NCBI GenBank assembly: GCA_031277045.1
Contig: JAISLX010000143.1
Span: 1-19,680, forward strand
Direction of reading: 5' to 3'
Length of the DNA: 19,680 bases
Source: Treponema sp.
GTDB taxonomy: Bacteria; Spirochaetota; Spirochaetia; Treponematales; Breznakiellaceae
Shown here: in pieces, positions 1 through 7,926 of the stretch
Position numbering within the stretch: the stretch's first letter is position 1
How the letters are laid out: the number at the start of each line of letters is the position of its first letter
Notes under the pieces: model-generated
What the model was told of the DNA's origin: nothing
The model's input: the letters and a program-made list of their open reading frames with translations, nothing else
The model's database searches: none
Position numbers and translations under genes: made by a program

Positions 1-87
1 TATCTCAAACAGATGTTCCCGGCACACCTGCTCATCGCTAAATTTTTTCTGAAATTGTAATAAGGTCATCGCCTCTTGTCTGGCCAT
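1..87 (-). CDS. IS1595-like transposase, N-terminal fragment (runs off left edge)
   Basis: The reverse strand has an AGGAGGAG ribosome binding site at about 91-98, then ATG at 87 and 29 open codons to the window edge. The peptide begins MARQEAMTLLQFQKKFSDEQ and continues VCREHLFEI. This matches the usual start of IS1595/ISXO2-type transposases, where a short helical region of the form 'FQ..F..E..C...L' precedes a CxxC zinc ribbon and the DDE-type domain, which would lie outside this window. Only the first residues are visible, so integrity of the element cannot be judged. No convincing terminal inverted repeat was found between 88 and 212, although the element's end should lie there. The assignment rests on pattern memory of the family's N-terminus. 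Confidence 0.6.
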   Translation of the reverse strand, partial: MARQEAMTLLQFQKKFSDEQVCREHLFEI

Positions 88-212
88 CTTGCTCCTCCTG
101 ATAGCCATATTACCAAATCTTTGTTTTTGTTTCAACCAGGAGATAGCTTAATAGTCATATAAAATAATAATTTCAGAAAACAAAAATAATGAAGAAGAAT
201 GTGCTATAGAAT
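88..212. other. AT-rich gap, probable insertion-element end
   Basis: This 125-bp stretch is far richer in A and T than the rest of the window. It separates the leftward transposase start from the rightward small ORF. It should contain the terminal repeat of the element to which the transposase belongs, and possibly a promoter for the rightward genes. An A/T run (TATAAAATAATAA, about 158-170) could serve as a -10 region, but no matching -35 is clear. Confidence 0.3.
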
Positions 213-560
213 GTGAAACAAAAACACGTCAAGAGATGCATCCATAATATAAAACCCGCTCATCCTGATACAATAAAAGGATGGGACAAGCGCATTAAAA
301 CTGTTCAAACACGAGCGAGTAACCTAAAATCGCAAATTGATAGTTTCAGAACACACGCTTTAAAGCATATTTACGTCAATATTTTTGTTGACAAAAAATA
401 TGCGGATATTGTAGAAACAAATTTGAATGATTTGGAAAAGCAAATTGAAAAATGTGAAATAGAGGCGGATAGAATTCATAGATGTTATCATAACATTGAA
501 CCGCAAAATGATTCATCAGAGACTAAGCTATTAGAAAAACCGGAACAAGATGGCGTTTAA
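213..560 (+). CDS. Small charged coiled-coil protein, possible tail of a RavA-type ATPase
   Basis: This encodes 115 residues from a GTG codon. An in-frame stop at 207-209 lies immediately upstream and there is no internal methionine, so no other standard start is possible. No strong ribosome binding site is seen. The protein is Lys/Glu-rich and predicted helical, with two long amphipathic stretches (about residues 25-50 and 65-95) suggesting a helical hairpin, and no transmembrane segment. Its stop overlaps the start of the ViaA-like gene by 11 bases, so the two are translationally coupled. In RavA-ViaA operons this position is held by the C-terminus of a MoxR AAA+ ATPase, whose tail is often a helical hairpin. 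I infer that this may be a leftover ATPase tail after loss of the catalytic part, but no ATPase motif is present and it may be an unrelated hypothetical protein. Codon use is AT-rich compared with its neighbours. Confidence 0.55.
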   Translation: MKQKHVKRCIHNIKPAHPDTIKGWDKRIKTVQTRASNLKSQIDSFRTHALKHIYVNIFVDKKYADIVETNLNDLEKQIEKCEIEADRIHRCYHNIEPQNDSSETKLLEKPEQDGV

Positions 561-2154
561 CCCATTCAATCATTTTATAACATTCGGAGAAATTGCCGAT
601 GAATCCGCACGAAAGCAGCTTGCGGAAATTCTTTACAACCGGCTGCAGACCGGCAAAGATGACGCCGTTTTTTCCAATGCCGATACCGGCAACACTGCCG
701 GTGCGCTGGAAAACATACTCCGTTCCTCCAAAACCATGCGGGAGCTATGCGCCAAAGATCCAAGCCTTGCCGAGCAGGTTACGCAGGAAACGCTTGATTT
801 TATCAACAAATCAAAGCGGCAGTTTGCCAAAACCGAAAATCCTTTTGATAAAGAGCAGGCGCTCTTGACCGGATTTGAGCGGATAGAAGAAAGCGGTTTT
901 GATGGCGCATGGGAAGAGTCCGCCGCATTTTTACGGGAAACATACGAACCGCAGACGCTTGATATTGATTTCTACGCACAACAATTTCAGGAAAGTCTTA
1001 CGGCAAAACCGAAGGCAGGAAAAAGCCGCAAACGTAAACGTTTGCATTTTGAAAGTGTAAAAGAACTGTTTACGGAAAAATGGGGCGGCCTGCTCACTCA
1101 AAAGCAGCTTAAGCGGGAACTTGCCTTTATTGATGAACAGCGCAAGAAATTCTGCGAGGAACTGTACCGGCGTATAGAGGAACTTAAAAAATTACAGGAA
1201 CTGCTTGCGCCCTTTACCGGTGAATTGGGACGGCTCTGGGACATGAGCAGGGGGCACTGGCAGAATATCAATTTTGACATCCTGAAAAAATACGCGGAAC
1301 TTTTGCAAAAAGACGCTTCGTTACAGGAACTTGCGGAAATGCTGGGGAGAATGCGGCAGGCGGAAAAGGAATTTGAGGAAGAAATTTTCCACGATATAGT
1401 TATCAAACCTGAGTGGAAGGTTACGCACGCGGGCAAGGCGGATTTGGTCGGTATCCATGAGAGCGACGACATCAGCAGTATGCTGCCCGCCGAAGCCGCT
1501 CTCCTTGGCGATGAGACTACCGAACTCTTGTTCTATAAGAAATTTGCCGAGAAAAAATTGCAAACCTTTCAGTATCAGGCTAAAATCCTCTCTTACAGGG
1601 AAGAAGAAATACAAAACAAGCGGCAAAAGGAAAAAGAAGAAAAGAAGGGGCCTTTCATTATTTGTGTTGATACCAGCGGTTCCATGCACGGAACCCCGGA
1701 AGCTGCCGCCAAAACGCTGTGTTTTGCGCTGCTTAAAACCGCCATTCGGGATAACCGGAAATGTTACTTGATTTCTTTTTCTACCGGTATAGAAACCCTT
1801 AACTTGACGGATATAAAAAATAATCTTGATAAACTGATTGCCTTTCTTTCCATGAGTTTTCACGGCGGCACCGATGCCGCGCCGGCCATGAAAGAAGCCC
1901 TGCGTATGCTTGAAACAGAAGATTATAAAAAAGCCGATGTGATTGTCGTGTCCGACTTTGTTATGCCCGGTTTTGATGAGCAGACACAGGGACAAATCAA
2001 AGCCGCCAGGGATAACAAAACCAAATTTCACAGTTTGGTTATAGGCGGCAGCGGCAACAAAAGCGTGATACACGAATTTGACAACAACTGGGTTTATGAT
2101 ATATCTGACCGGCAGGGCGCTTTAAGGCTCGTACAAAATATACACGGATTATAA
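550..2154 (+). CDS. viaA: ViaA-like von Willebrand factor A domain protein
   Basis: This 534-residue protein has a long, charged, helical N-terminal part (about residues 1-365, including a coiled coil near 180-290) and a C-terminal VWA domain. The metal-ion-dependent adhesion site is complete: DTSGS starts at D374, a conserved Thr lies in HGGTDAAP (T441), and the late Asp is in VVSDF (D469). This layout and length fit ViaA/CoxE-type VWA proteins, which work with a MoxR-family AAA+ ATPase (RavA) and, in E. coli, act on respiratory and membrane complexes. The start ATG at 550 lies inside the preceding small ORF, giving an 11-base overlap. No signal peptide or membrane segment is seen, so it is cytoplasmic. 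The partner ATPase is not encoded in this window. VWA identity is secure; ViaA as the specific subfamily is likely. Confidence 0.85.
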   Translation: MAFNPFNHFITFGEIADESARKQLAEILYNRLQTGKDDAVFSNADTGNTAGALENILRSSKTMRELCAKDPSLAEQVTQETLDFINKSKRQFAKTENPFDKEQALLTGFERIEESGFDGAWEESAAFLRETYEPQTLDIDFYAQQFQESLTAKPKAGKSRKRKRLHFESVKELFTEKWGGLLTQKQLKRELAFIDEQRKKFCEELYRRIEELKKLQELLAPFTGELGRLWDMSRGHWQNINFDILKKYAELLQKDASLQELAEMLGRMRQAEKEFEEEIFHDIVIKPEWKVTHAGKADLVGIHESDDISSMLPAEAALLGDETTELLFYKKFAEKKLQTFQYQAKILSYREEEIQNKRQKEKEEKKGPFIICVDTSGSMHGTPEAAAKTLCFALLKTAIRDNRKCYLISFSTGIETLNLTDIKNNLDKLIAFLSMSFHGGTDAAPAMKEALRMLETEDYKKADVIVVSDFVMPGFDEQTQGQIKAARDNKTKFHSLVIGGSGNKSVIHEFDNNWVYDISDRQGALRLVQNIHGL

Positions 2155-2199
2155 GACCACCGGGGTTGTTTCAAGTTACAGCCATTATGCACAGATGAA

Positions 2200-3966
2200 C
2201 TACCGCGCCACGGTCCAGCCCAGGCTTTCCTGCTGTATGGTGTAGAGGCGGGCGAAGAGGCCGGCTTTTGCCAGGAGTTCTGTTGCGGGACCTTCTTCTG
2301 CGAGGCGGCCCTGGTCCAGTACGGCGATTTTGTCCGCCCCCAGTACGGTCCGCAGGCGGTGGGCTATGACGATGACCGTCCTGTTCTTTACCAGTTCCGA
2401 GACGGCTTCCTGGATGAGGGTCTCGTTCTCCGGGTCAAGGCTGGCGGTGGCTTCGTCCAGCAGCACGATGGGCGCGTTCTTGAGCAGCGCCCGCGCGATG
2501 GAGACCCGCTGCCGCTCCCCGCCTGAAAGGGTGGAGCCGTTCTCGCCGATCACGGTGCCGTAGCCTTCCGGCAGTTCGCGGATAAACTCGTCGCAGCGGG
2601 CTGCCCTGGCCGCGGCGTAGACTTCTTCGTCCGATGCCCCCTCCCTGCCAACGCGGATATTGTTCTTTACGGTGTCGTTGAACAGCACCACGTCCTGAAA
2701 CACAAAGCTCATGCAGGTCATGAGTGTTTCGGGGTCGATGCCGGCGATGTTCCTGCCGCCGATGAGTATCTCCCCTTCACGCGGGTCCCAGAAGCGGGCG
2801 ATGAGCCGGGACAGGGTGCTTTTGCCGCTGCCCGAAGGGCCCACCAGCGCGGTTACGCTTCCCTGGGGTATGGACAGGCTGATATTCCTGATTACGTCCT
2901 CTCCTTCGTGGTAGGCAAAGCTGACGTTCTTCAGTTCGATGTTATAATTGTCGATAACGGCATTCTCGTCACCTTCCATCACCGGTTCCCGTCTAACCTG
3001 CTGCATACGCCTGGTGGAAATAAGCATATAGAAAAATTCCGGCAGCAGGGTAAAGATGACGATGAGGGGCGAATAAATTTTCGCGCTTATCAGAATAAAA
3101 GTGAGGAAGGGAATCACGCCGAGGCTGCCGCCGGTTAAAAGGTATACGCCTGTCAGCGTTACAAGGCCCAGCCCTGCCTGGAGGATCATCATCGCCAGCA
3201 CCACGAAAATTCCGGTAAGGCCCTCGAAACGAATCGACTCTTTCATCATGGTTCGCAGGGATTGTTCCAGCGCTTTTGATTTCTCCCCCGCAAGGCCGAA
3301 GGCTTTGACTACCTTGATTCCTTCCAAGTATTCCTGCACCTGCTCCGATACGGCGAGTTTTGCCGCAACGTGGCGTTCCCCCCAGCGGGACTGCAATTTC
3401 CGGCTGCCCAGGACAAGGCCCAGGGTCAGGGGCAGGGCGGCGAACAGGGCCGCGGCCATGCGCCAGTCGTACACGGCCAGGAGCGCGCAGACGGCCGCGT
3501 CGGTGATGATACCGCCGAACAGGATTGGCGCGATGTGGCTCATGGCGTGCTCGATGCCGGCGCAGTCGGCCATCATGTTAGCGGTCAGTTCCGAGAGGTC
3601 CTTGTTATTAAAGAAACTTAACGGCAGGCGGCGGATCCGCTCCGCCACCTCCAACCGTATCTTTTCCGCTTCGGCGTAGGCTGCGGTGTAGGTTTTGCGG
3701 TACTCGACGCGGTAGGCGATAAAATACAGTGCCGCGCCCGCGAGTCCCAGTCCCAGAAGCAGCCAGAGGCGGCGGCTGTCCGGGGCCGCCCCGCCGTCCG
3801 GCAGACCGCCGGGCATCAGCGGTTCCAGCAGGGTGATGATGGCCTGAATGATTACGACAAAGGGCAGGAACAGGCACAGGTTCGAGACTACTACCGCCCG
3901 GACCGCCCGCCTGAAGTTCCTGTACCCTTCACCGGAAAGGCCCAGCGCAGCTTTGATATTGAACAC
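2200..3966 (-). CDS. ABC exporter half-transporter (membrane domain fused to ATPase)
   Basis: This 588-residue protein has the type IV ABC exporter layout. About six membrane helices occupy residues 25-325, followed by a nucleotide-binding domain. The ATPase carries Walker A GPSGSGKST (about 374-382), a Q-loop in FVFQD, signature LSGGERQR (about 480-487), Walker B IVLLDEA (about 495-501), a D-loop SLD and the H-loop histidine in IAHRLRT (about 532). All catalytic elements are intact. The start is a GTG at 3966 with AAGGAG placed 6 bases upstream. It should work as a dimer. Many relatives are encoded as adjacent pairs, but only one half is here, so it is either a homodimer or its partner lies elsewhere. 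The substrate cannot be read from sequence; relatives export drugs, lipids or peptides, or handle siderophores. It is convergent with viaA and divergent from ftsH. Confidence 0.93.
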   Translation of the reverse strand: MFNIKAALGLSGEGYRNFRRAVRAVVVSNLCLFLPFVVIIQAIITLLEPLMPGGLPDGGAAPDSRRLWLLLGLGLAGAALYFIAYRVEYRKTYTAAYAEAEKIRLEVAERIRRLPLSFFNNKDLSELTANMMADCAGIEHAMSHIAPILFGGIITDAAVCALLAVYDWRMAAALFAALPLTLGLVLGSRKLQSRWGERHVAAKLAVSEQVQEYLEGIKVVKAFGLAGEKSKALEQSLRTMMKESIRFEGLTGIFVVLAMMILQAGLGLVTLTGVYLLTGGSLGVIPFLTFILISAKIYSPLIVIFTLLPEFFYMLISTRRMQQVRREPVMEGDENAVIDNYNIELKNVSFAYHEGEDVIRNISLSIPQGSVTALVGPSGSGKSTLSRLIARFWDPREGEILIGGRNIAGIDPETLMTCMSFVFQDVVLFNDTVKNNIRVGREGASDEEVYAAARAARCDEFIRELPEGYGTVIGENGSTLSGGERQRVSIARALLKNAPIVLLDEATASLDPENETLIQEAVSELVKNRTVIVIAHRLRTVLGADKIAVLDQGRLAEEGPATELLAKAGLFARLYTIQQESLGWTVAR

Positions 3967-4027
3967 TTGTTTCTCCTTGCTTCCCGTTCCCGCGGAAACC
4001 CGTCAAAGATTTTTCCTGTGAACAGAA

Positions 4028-4055
4028 TTAGTTAGTATACTCTTTCTTAGTTAGT
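4028..4055 (-). promoter_or_regulatory. Promoter/operator region of the ABC exporter gene
   Basis: Two exact copies of TTAGTTAGT lie at 4028-4036 and 4047-4055. They are 19 bp apart centre to centre, close to two helical turns. Between and within them is AGTATACT (4034-4041), which reads on the minus strand as a -10-like TATACT. No good -35 is seen 16-18 bp upstream, which would fit an activated promoter or one covered by a regulator. The site is about 65 bp upstream of the GTG start. The repeat pair is observed; its regulatory role is inference. Confidence 0.4.
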
Positions 4056-4142
4056 TGAAGCTTACATCAGTATGCCCGGCTCCCTGGCCCTTGTCAACCG
4101 GACCCGGCAGTTTGTCGCGCTTCGTGCACAAGACCCCAAAAC

Positions 4143-4170
4143 TTGACAGCCGGGGAAACTGTCTTAAACT
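4143..4170 (+). promoter_or_regulatory. Probable ftsH promoter
   Basis: A consensus -35 TTGACA (4143-4148) is followed after 16 bp by TAAACT (4165-4170), a fair -10. This would start transcription near 4177 and leave a GC-rich 5' leader of roughly 200 bases before ftsH. No CIRCE-type heat-shock inverted repeat is seen nearby. Confidence 0.55.
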
Positions 4171-4380
4171 TCTGCGACAACAAAGCCCGCCCGCCGTTGG
4201 GGTTCCATCCGCCGCCCGGTCCGGCGGCCAGGAATATTCCGGCCAGGCGGCCACACCGGCAGCGGCGCCAGTGTATACACGCCGGCCCTGCCCTTGAACA
4301 AGCCCCCCAAAAAGTGGATAGTTGTAATAGACCGGAAGCGGAAAGTTCCGGAATTCTCATGCCACAAGCCAGAGGGACGG
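4171..4380 (+). other. ftsH 5' leader with two perfect palindromes
   Basis: The divergent gap between the exporter gene and ftsH is about 410 bases. Apart from the two promoter regions, this GC-rich part holds two perfect 10-bp palindromes, GGAATATTCC (4231-4240) and GTGTATACAC (4271-4280). An in-frame upstream extension of ftsH runs back to a TTG at 4294, but its predicted residues are not FtsH-like. No RNA gene or riboswitch was recognised. Confidence 0.4.
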
Positions 4381-6333
4381 ATGGGTGATTTCATGTCCGG
4401 CGATAACCGGAATGACAAAAAGAATAAAAAAGGCGGGGGGCCCCAGTGGCCCTTTAAAATGCCGGACTTCAAGCCTTTTGGGGGCTGGAAGTTCACCATT
4501 GTGTATATCCTTATCCTCATTGTGGGGATGAGCCTTTTTAATTACGTGTTTCTTGGCCGGGTTAACCCCACCATCGACTTTTCCGATTTCAAGAACCGGA
4601 TCGCCAGCGGGGAAATTAAGCGGGTTGAGCTGACCGATTCCTACTTTACGGGCTACACCTCCACGCGGCAGACCCCGTCCTTTGGCGCCCCAATCCGTAG
4701 TCCCTACATGGTGGCGCAGGACCAGGTGTACCGCACAGTCCCCATCAACGACCCGGATTTTATCAAGCTGATGGACGAAAAAAGCGTGGCCTATTACACG
4801 CCCCGCCGGGAGGGGAGCGTCATTCTCAACATCATCTTTTCCTGGGTCTTGCCCATCGCCTTCTTTTTCTTTATCTGGCGGTTTGTGATGAAACGGCTCG
4901 GCAACATGGGGGGCAACGTGCTTTCTGTGGGGCAGAACCGTGCGGTGATAGTTGCGGAAGGGGACATCGCAACGCGGTTCCGCGACGTGGCCGGCGTGGA
5001 CGAGGCGAAAGAGGAACTGGTGGAGGTGGTGGACTTTTTGAAAAACCCAAAAAAGTACACCGACATCGGCGGCAAGATACCCAAGGGGGTGCTGCTGGTG
5101 GGCCCCCCCGGCACGGGGAAGACTCTGCTGGCCCGGGCGGTGGCGGGGGAAGCGGGAGTGTCCTTTTTCCGCATGTCCGGCGCGGATTTTGTGGAGATGT
5201 TTGTGGGAGTCGGCGCCGCCAGAGTGCGGGACCTGTTTAAGCAGGCGCGGGACAAGGCCCCCTGCATTATTTTTATTGACGAACTGGATGCCATAGGCAA
5301 AAGCCGGATTAACAATATCGCCGGGGGCAATGACGAGCGGGAACAGACCCTGAACCAGCTCCTGGTGGAGATGGACGGCTTTGACGCCACCAGCGGCCTT
5401 ATCATTCTGGCCGCCACGAACCGGCCCGATGTGCTGGACCCGGCCCTGCTGCGGCCCGGCCGTTTCGACCGCCAGGTTTTGGTGGACCGGCCGGATTTGA
5501 AGGGCCGCGAGGAGATTTTGCGAATCCACTCCAAGGACGTAAAACTGGGTCTGGGGGTTGATTTGGAGGCGGTAGCCCGCGTAACGTCCGGTTTTTCCGG
5601 CGCCGATCTGGCCAATATCGTGAATGAGGCCGCCCTATTGGCGGTACGCGCCGGGCGGAAGCTCGTGGAGCAGGTGGATTTTAACGAGGCTATCGAAAAA
5701 ACTGTCGCCGGCCTGCAGAAGAAGACCCGCGTCCTAAAGCCTGAGGAGCGAAAACTTACCGCGTACCACGAGGCCGGCCACGCCCTGGTTGCCGCCTTTA
5801 CCCCCAATGCCGACCCGGTACAAAAAATTTCGATTATTCCCCGTGGTTTTGCCCTTGGCTACACTCTGCAAATGCCTGTAGAAGATCACTTTACCATCAC
5901 TCAAACCGAATTGTTGGGCAAAATCGGCATCCTACTGGGGGGCCGTATCGCGGAAGAAATGGTAAGCGGGGAGTATTCCACCGGGGCCGCCAACGATCTT
6001 ACCAAGGCCACCGACATTGCCCGGAAGATGATTACCGATTACGGCATGAGCGAGCGGTTCCGTAATGTGGCCCTTACATCCCGGGGCGCAGGCATGGCCG
6101 GGGGGGAACGGCAGGAACCCATGTTCCAGCGTGAATATGCGGAAAGCACCCAGCAGTACGTTGATGAGGAAATCGCCCGTGTGGTGGAAACAGAATATGT
6201 CAAAACCAAAGAATTTCTGGAAGGACACCGCGCTATTCTTGAAGAGGTAGCTTCGGCCCTGCTGGAAAAAGAGACCCTGGACGAGAAGGAATTCAAGGCC
6301 ATTGTCGCCCGGGAACCTGCCGTACCTGCTTGA
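4381..6333 (+). CDS. ftsH: ATP-dependent zinc metalloprotease FtsH
   Basis: FtsH is a hexameric inner-membrane AAA+ protease that degrades misfolded and regulatory proteins. From ATG 4381 the protein is about 650 residues, normal for the family. It has a basic cytoplasmic N-terminus, a first membrane helix (about 35-60), a periplasmic segment, a second helix (about 145-168), and then the AAA module with Walker A GPPGTGKT (241-248) and Walker B IIFIDELD (D300/E301). The second region of homology follows, with [20 protein letters not shown]. The protease domain has zinc motif HEAGH (H463, E464, H467) and a third ligand Asp in NDLTKAT (D539). Every catalytic residue is present. ATG 4381 has GAGGG just upstream; ATG 4393 is an alternative, while the TTG at 4294 would add a non-homologous stretch. 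Its stop is 7 bases from the stop of the convergent peptidase gene. Confidence 0.97.
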   Translation: MGDFMSGDNRNDKKNKKGGGPQWPFKMPDFKPFGGWKFTIVYILILIVGMSLFNYVFLGRVNPTIDFSDFKNRIASGEIKRVELTDSYFTGYTSTRQTPSFGAPIRSPYMVAQDQVYRTVPINDPDFIKLMDEKSVAYYTPRREGSVILNIIFSWVLPIAFFFFIWRFVMKRLGNMGGNVLSVGQNRAVIVAEGDIATRFRDVAGVDEAKEELVEVVDFLKNPKKYTDIGGKIPKGVLLVGPPGTGKTLLARAVAGEAGVSFFRMSGADFVEMFVGVGAARVRDLFKQARDKAPCIIFIDELDAIGKSRINNIAGGNDEREQTLNQLLVEMDGFDATSGLIILAATNRPDVLDPALLRPGRFDRQVLVDRPDLKGREEILRIHSKDVKLGLGVDLEAVARVTSGFSGADLANIVNEAALLAVRAGRKLVEQVDFNEAIEKTVAGLQKKTRVLKPEERKLTAYHEAGHALVAAFTPNADPVQKISIIPRGFALGYTLQMPVEDHFTITQTELLGKIGILLGGRIAEEMVSGEYSTGAANDLTKATDIARKMITDYGMSERFRNVALTSRGAGMAGGERQEPMFQREYAESTQQYVDEEIARVVETEYVKTKEFLEGHRAILEEVASALLEKETLDEKEFKAIVAREPAVPA

Positions 6334-6340
6334 CAGGCTG

Positions 6341-7828
6341 CTACCGCAGCGTACTCAGGGGCAGGCCGCTCAGAATAAAAATTTCCGGCCGGTACTCAAA
6401 GTGCATGGTATCGTAACTTGCCCACTTTCCCCCCCAGACAAAACCATAGGCTTCAAAGGCTTTAATTACCGCGTCCGGCGGGTGGAGCCGTTGGCTGTAG
6501 GGTACCGCCCACCAGTCGCTTGTGATGCGGGATGTCCAAAGCCAGTATGTTGCGCGCTTCCCCGTGGACTTGGGAAGAATGTCCAGGGCCGCGCCGTAGG
6601 AATGAAAACTGCGGCTTTCCGTCTCGGCGATGTTGCGCCAATTCCATGCGTCCAAAAAATCAATCTCGTTGATCCACTGCCGTATCTGGGCGCTGGTCTT
6701 TGATTCCTCAAGTATCCGCTCTTCCACCAGGGCAAGTTCTTCCAAAATCGCATAATGAACATAAACCGGCCGGCCCAAAAAGCGCAGGGTTTTGACCCGG
6801 TCCCACGATTCATTCCGGTTGGTGGCACGCCACAGGGCGTCGTAGAAATGCTGGGAACGTTTGACCGGATTCTGACGGAGATCCTGGGCCCGTGCGCGGA
6901 ATCGTTCCGATTCCTCCGCCGTGGGGGCCCTCCAGGGGGGAAGCTCTGCGGGGTAGGTGTAGAAAGAATGAGAATCGTATTCGGCGGCGCGGTCCCGAAG
7001 CTCCTGGGGAAGAAGCCGCCCGCCGGCGTAGTAGTACCAGATTCCCCGTATGGGAACTGCCCAATCCCCGTTATGGAATTCCGCGGGTCCTATCCGGTCG
7101 GGATACGCCTGGGCCAGGGCCTTCATGATCCGCTCCCCCTGGCTGAGGGGCTGTTGAGGGGACGGGCTTACCGTGGAAGACGCCACGGCCGGTCCCTCGG
7201 AGGTCCCCCGGACCATCACACTGTTCCCCGCCGGGACGGTCATAAGCGCCGGAACCGGATTTGAGCCCTGAGCGGAAGCGCCGGCCTCCGGCATGTTTCC
7301 TGCCGGGGGCGGACCCGCGTCCTGAGCCTTGGGGGAAACCGCCGCGCCGCCGCCTGCCGTGTCCGTTGCGGCGGCCACTGCAGGCCCAGACAAGGGAGCC
7401 GGTGATTGAGTTTCACTCTGAGAGGAAGCGCCAGGTTCCCCCGTGCCGTCCGCCGGATTACCCGCCGGCAGTTCCGCGCCGGGAACCGCGGGAACAGACA
7501 CTTCCGAATTTTCGGTTGCCTGAAAAGCAGAGCCGTTATTGGCCCCTCCGGCGTGCTGGCAGGCCGCCAGGAGCGGCAAAATGAAGAACCCTGCCGCAAA
7601 GCTCAAACCAAAGGTTCGGCGGAATATCTTCCTGGACCGGGGGGCCGCAACCCCGCCGCCATTAGCGTAGAAATTGAACCGCCCCGGAGGCCTCCCCGCC
7701 GAAAGGCGGGTTTTTGGGTACTCGTCCCCCCTTCGAATAAAAAGGGACAGTACGGCAAACTTTTTACGGGTAGTTACATAACCGGCGGGAAACCCGGACC
7801 GTGGTTCGGCAGGCGCGTGAGTAGACAT
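6341..7828 (-). CDS. M15-type zinc D-Ala-D-Ala carboxypeptidase-like lipoprotein
   Basis: The C-terminal third carries the M15 peptidase signature. SRSFHSYGAALDI supplies a zinc His (about H409) and Asp, and DTMHFEYRPE supplies the catalytic Glu/His region (about H476). Such enzymes trim cell-wall peptides; VanY and phage endolysins are relatives. A hydrophobic segment ending LLAAC (Cys about 90) looks like a lipoprotein lipobox, followed by a low-complexity Ala/Pro/Gly/Ser linker (about 95-215) that would reach through the periplasm. The start is uncertain. ATG 7828 puts 89 residues before the Cys, unusually long and Arg-rich, and there is no ATG, GTG or TTG nearer to the expected signal peptide with good spacing. 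A TTG at 7846 is also in frame. From ATG 7828 the product is 495 residues. It is divergent from polA. The peptidase family is clear; substrate and exact start are not. Confidence 0.8.
   Translation of the reverse strand: MSTHAPAEPRSGFPAGYVTTRKKFAVLSLFIRRGDEYPKTRLSAGRPPGRFNFYANGGGVAAPRSRKIFRRTFGLSFAAGFFILPLLAACQHAGGANNGSAFQATENSEVSVPAVPGAELPAGNPADGTGEPGASSQSETQSPAPLSGPAVAAATDTAGGGAAVSPKAQDAGPPPAGNMPEAGASAQGSNPVPALMTVPAGNSVMVRGTSEGPAVASSTVSPSPQQPLSQGERIMKALAQAYPDRIGPAEFHNGDWAVPIRGIWYYYAGGRLLPQELRDRAAEYDSHSFYTYPAELPPWRAPTAEESERFRARAQDLRQNPVKRSQHFYDALWRATNRNESWDRVKTLRFLGRPVYVHYAILEELALVEERILEESKTSAQIRQWINEIDFLDAWNWRNIAETESRSFHSYGAALDILPKSTGKRATYWLWTSRITSDWWAVPYSQRLHPPDAVIKAFEAYGFVWGGKWASYDTMHFEYRPEIFILSGLPLSTLR
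7695..7715 (+). terminator. Terminator-like hairpin, antisense within the peptidase N-terminal region
   Basis: CCCGCC (7695-7700), loop GAAA, GGCGGG (7705-7710) and then TTTTT (7711-7715) form a compact GNRA-loop stem with a U-tract reading on the plus strand. No plus-strand gene ends just upstream, so it either stops antisense transcripts or is a by-chance structure inside coding DNA. Confidence 0.35.
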
Positions 7829-7834
7829 GTTAAA

Positions 7835-7840
7835 ATAATA
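7835..7840 (-). promoter_or_regulatory. Extended -10 of the M15 peptidase gene
   Basis: On the minus strand TGG precedes TATTAT (7840 to 7835), an extended -10 form. The ATG at 7828 begins 7 bases after the -10 element, where transcription would normally start. No ribosome binding site separates them, so a leaderless message is possible if this ATG is the true start. Confidence 0.35.
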
Positions 7841-7914
7841 CCACAAAAGAAAAATATCCGCCGCATGTGTACGCGCCGATTCCGGGGCTGGTAGCGGGAT
7901 CGGCAGTTCCCCGG

Positions 7915-7920
7915 TATACT
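7915..7920 (+). promoter_or_regulatory. -10 element of polA, possible leaderless start
   Basis: TATACT at 7915-7920 ends 6 bases before the polA ATG at 7927. Transcription from it would begin at or next to the start codon. There is no Shine-Dalgarno-like sequence in the 40 bases before the ATG. No convincing -35 is seen. Confidence 0.4.
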
Positions 7921-7926
7921 AGCCGT

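Noticed and set aside
4294..4380. Longer FtsH starting at TTG 4294
   Set aside because: The extra 29 residues do not resemble FtsH N-termini, while ATG 4381 has a suitable ribosome binding site and gives a normal length.
4357..5807. Long minus-strand ORFs (up to 390 codons) opposite ftsH
   Set aside because: They are antisense to a fully conserved FtsH gene in GC-rich DNA and encode no recognisable domain.
7867..7926. Longer PolA starting at ATG 7867
   Set aside because: The added 20 residues lack family resemblance and no ribosome binding site is present; the classical N-terminus begins at 7927.
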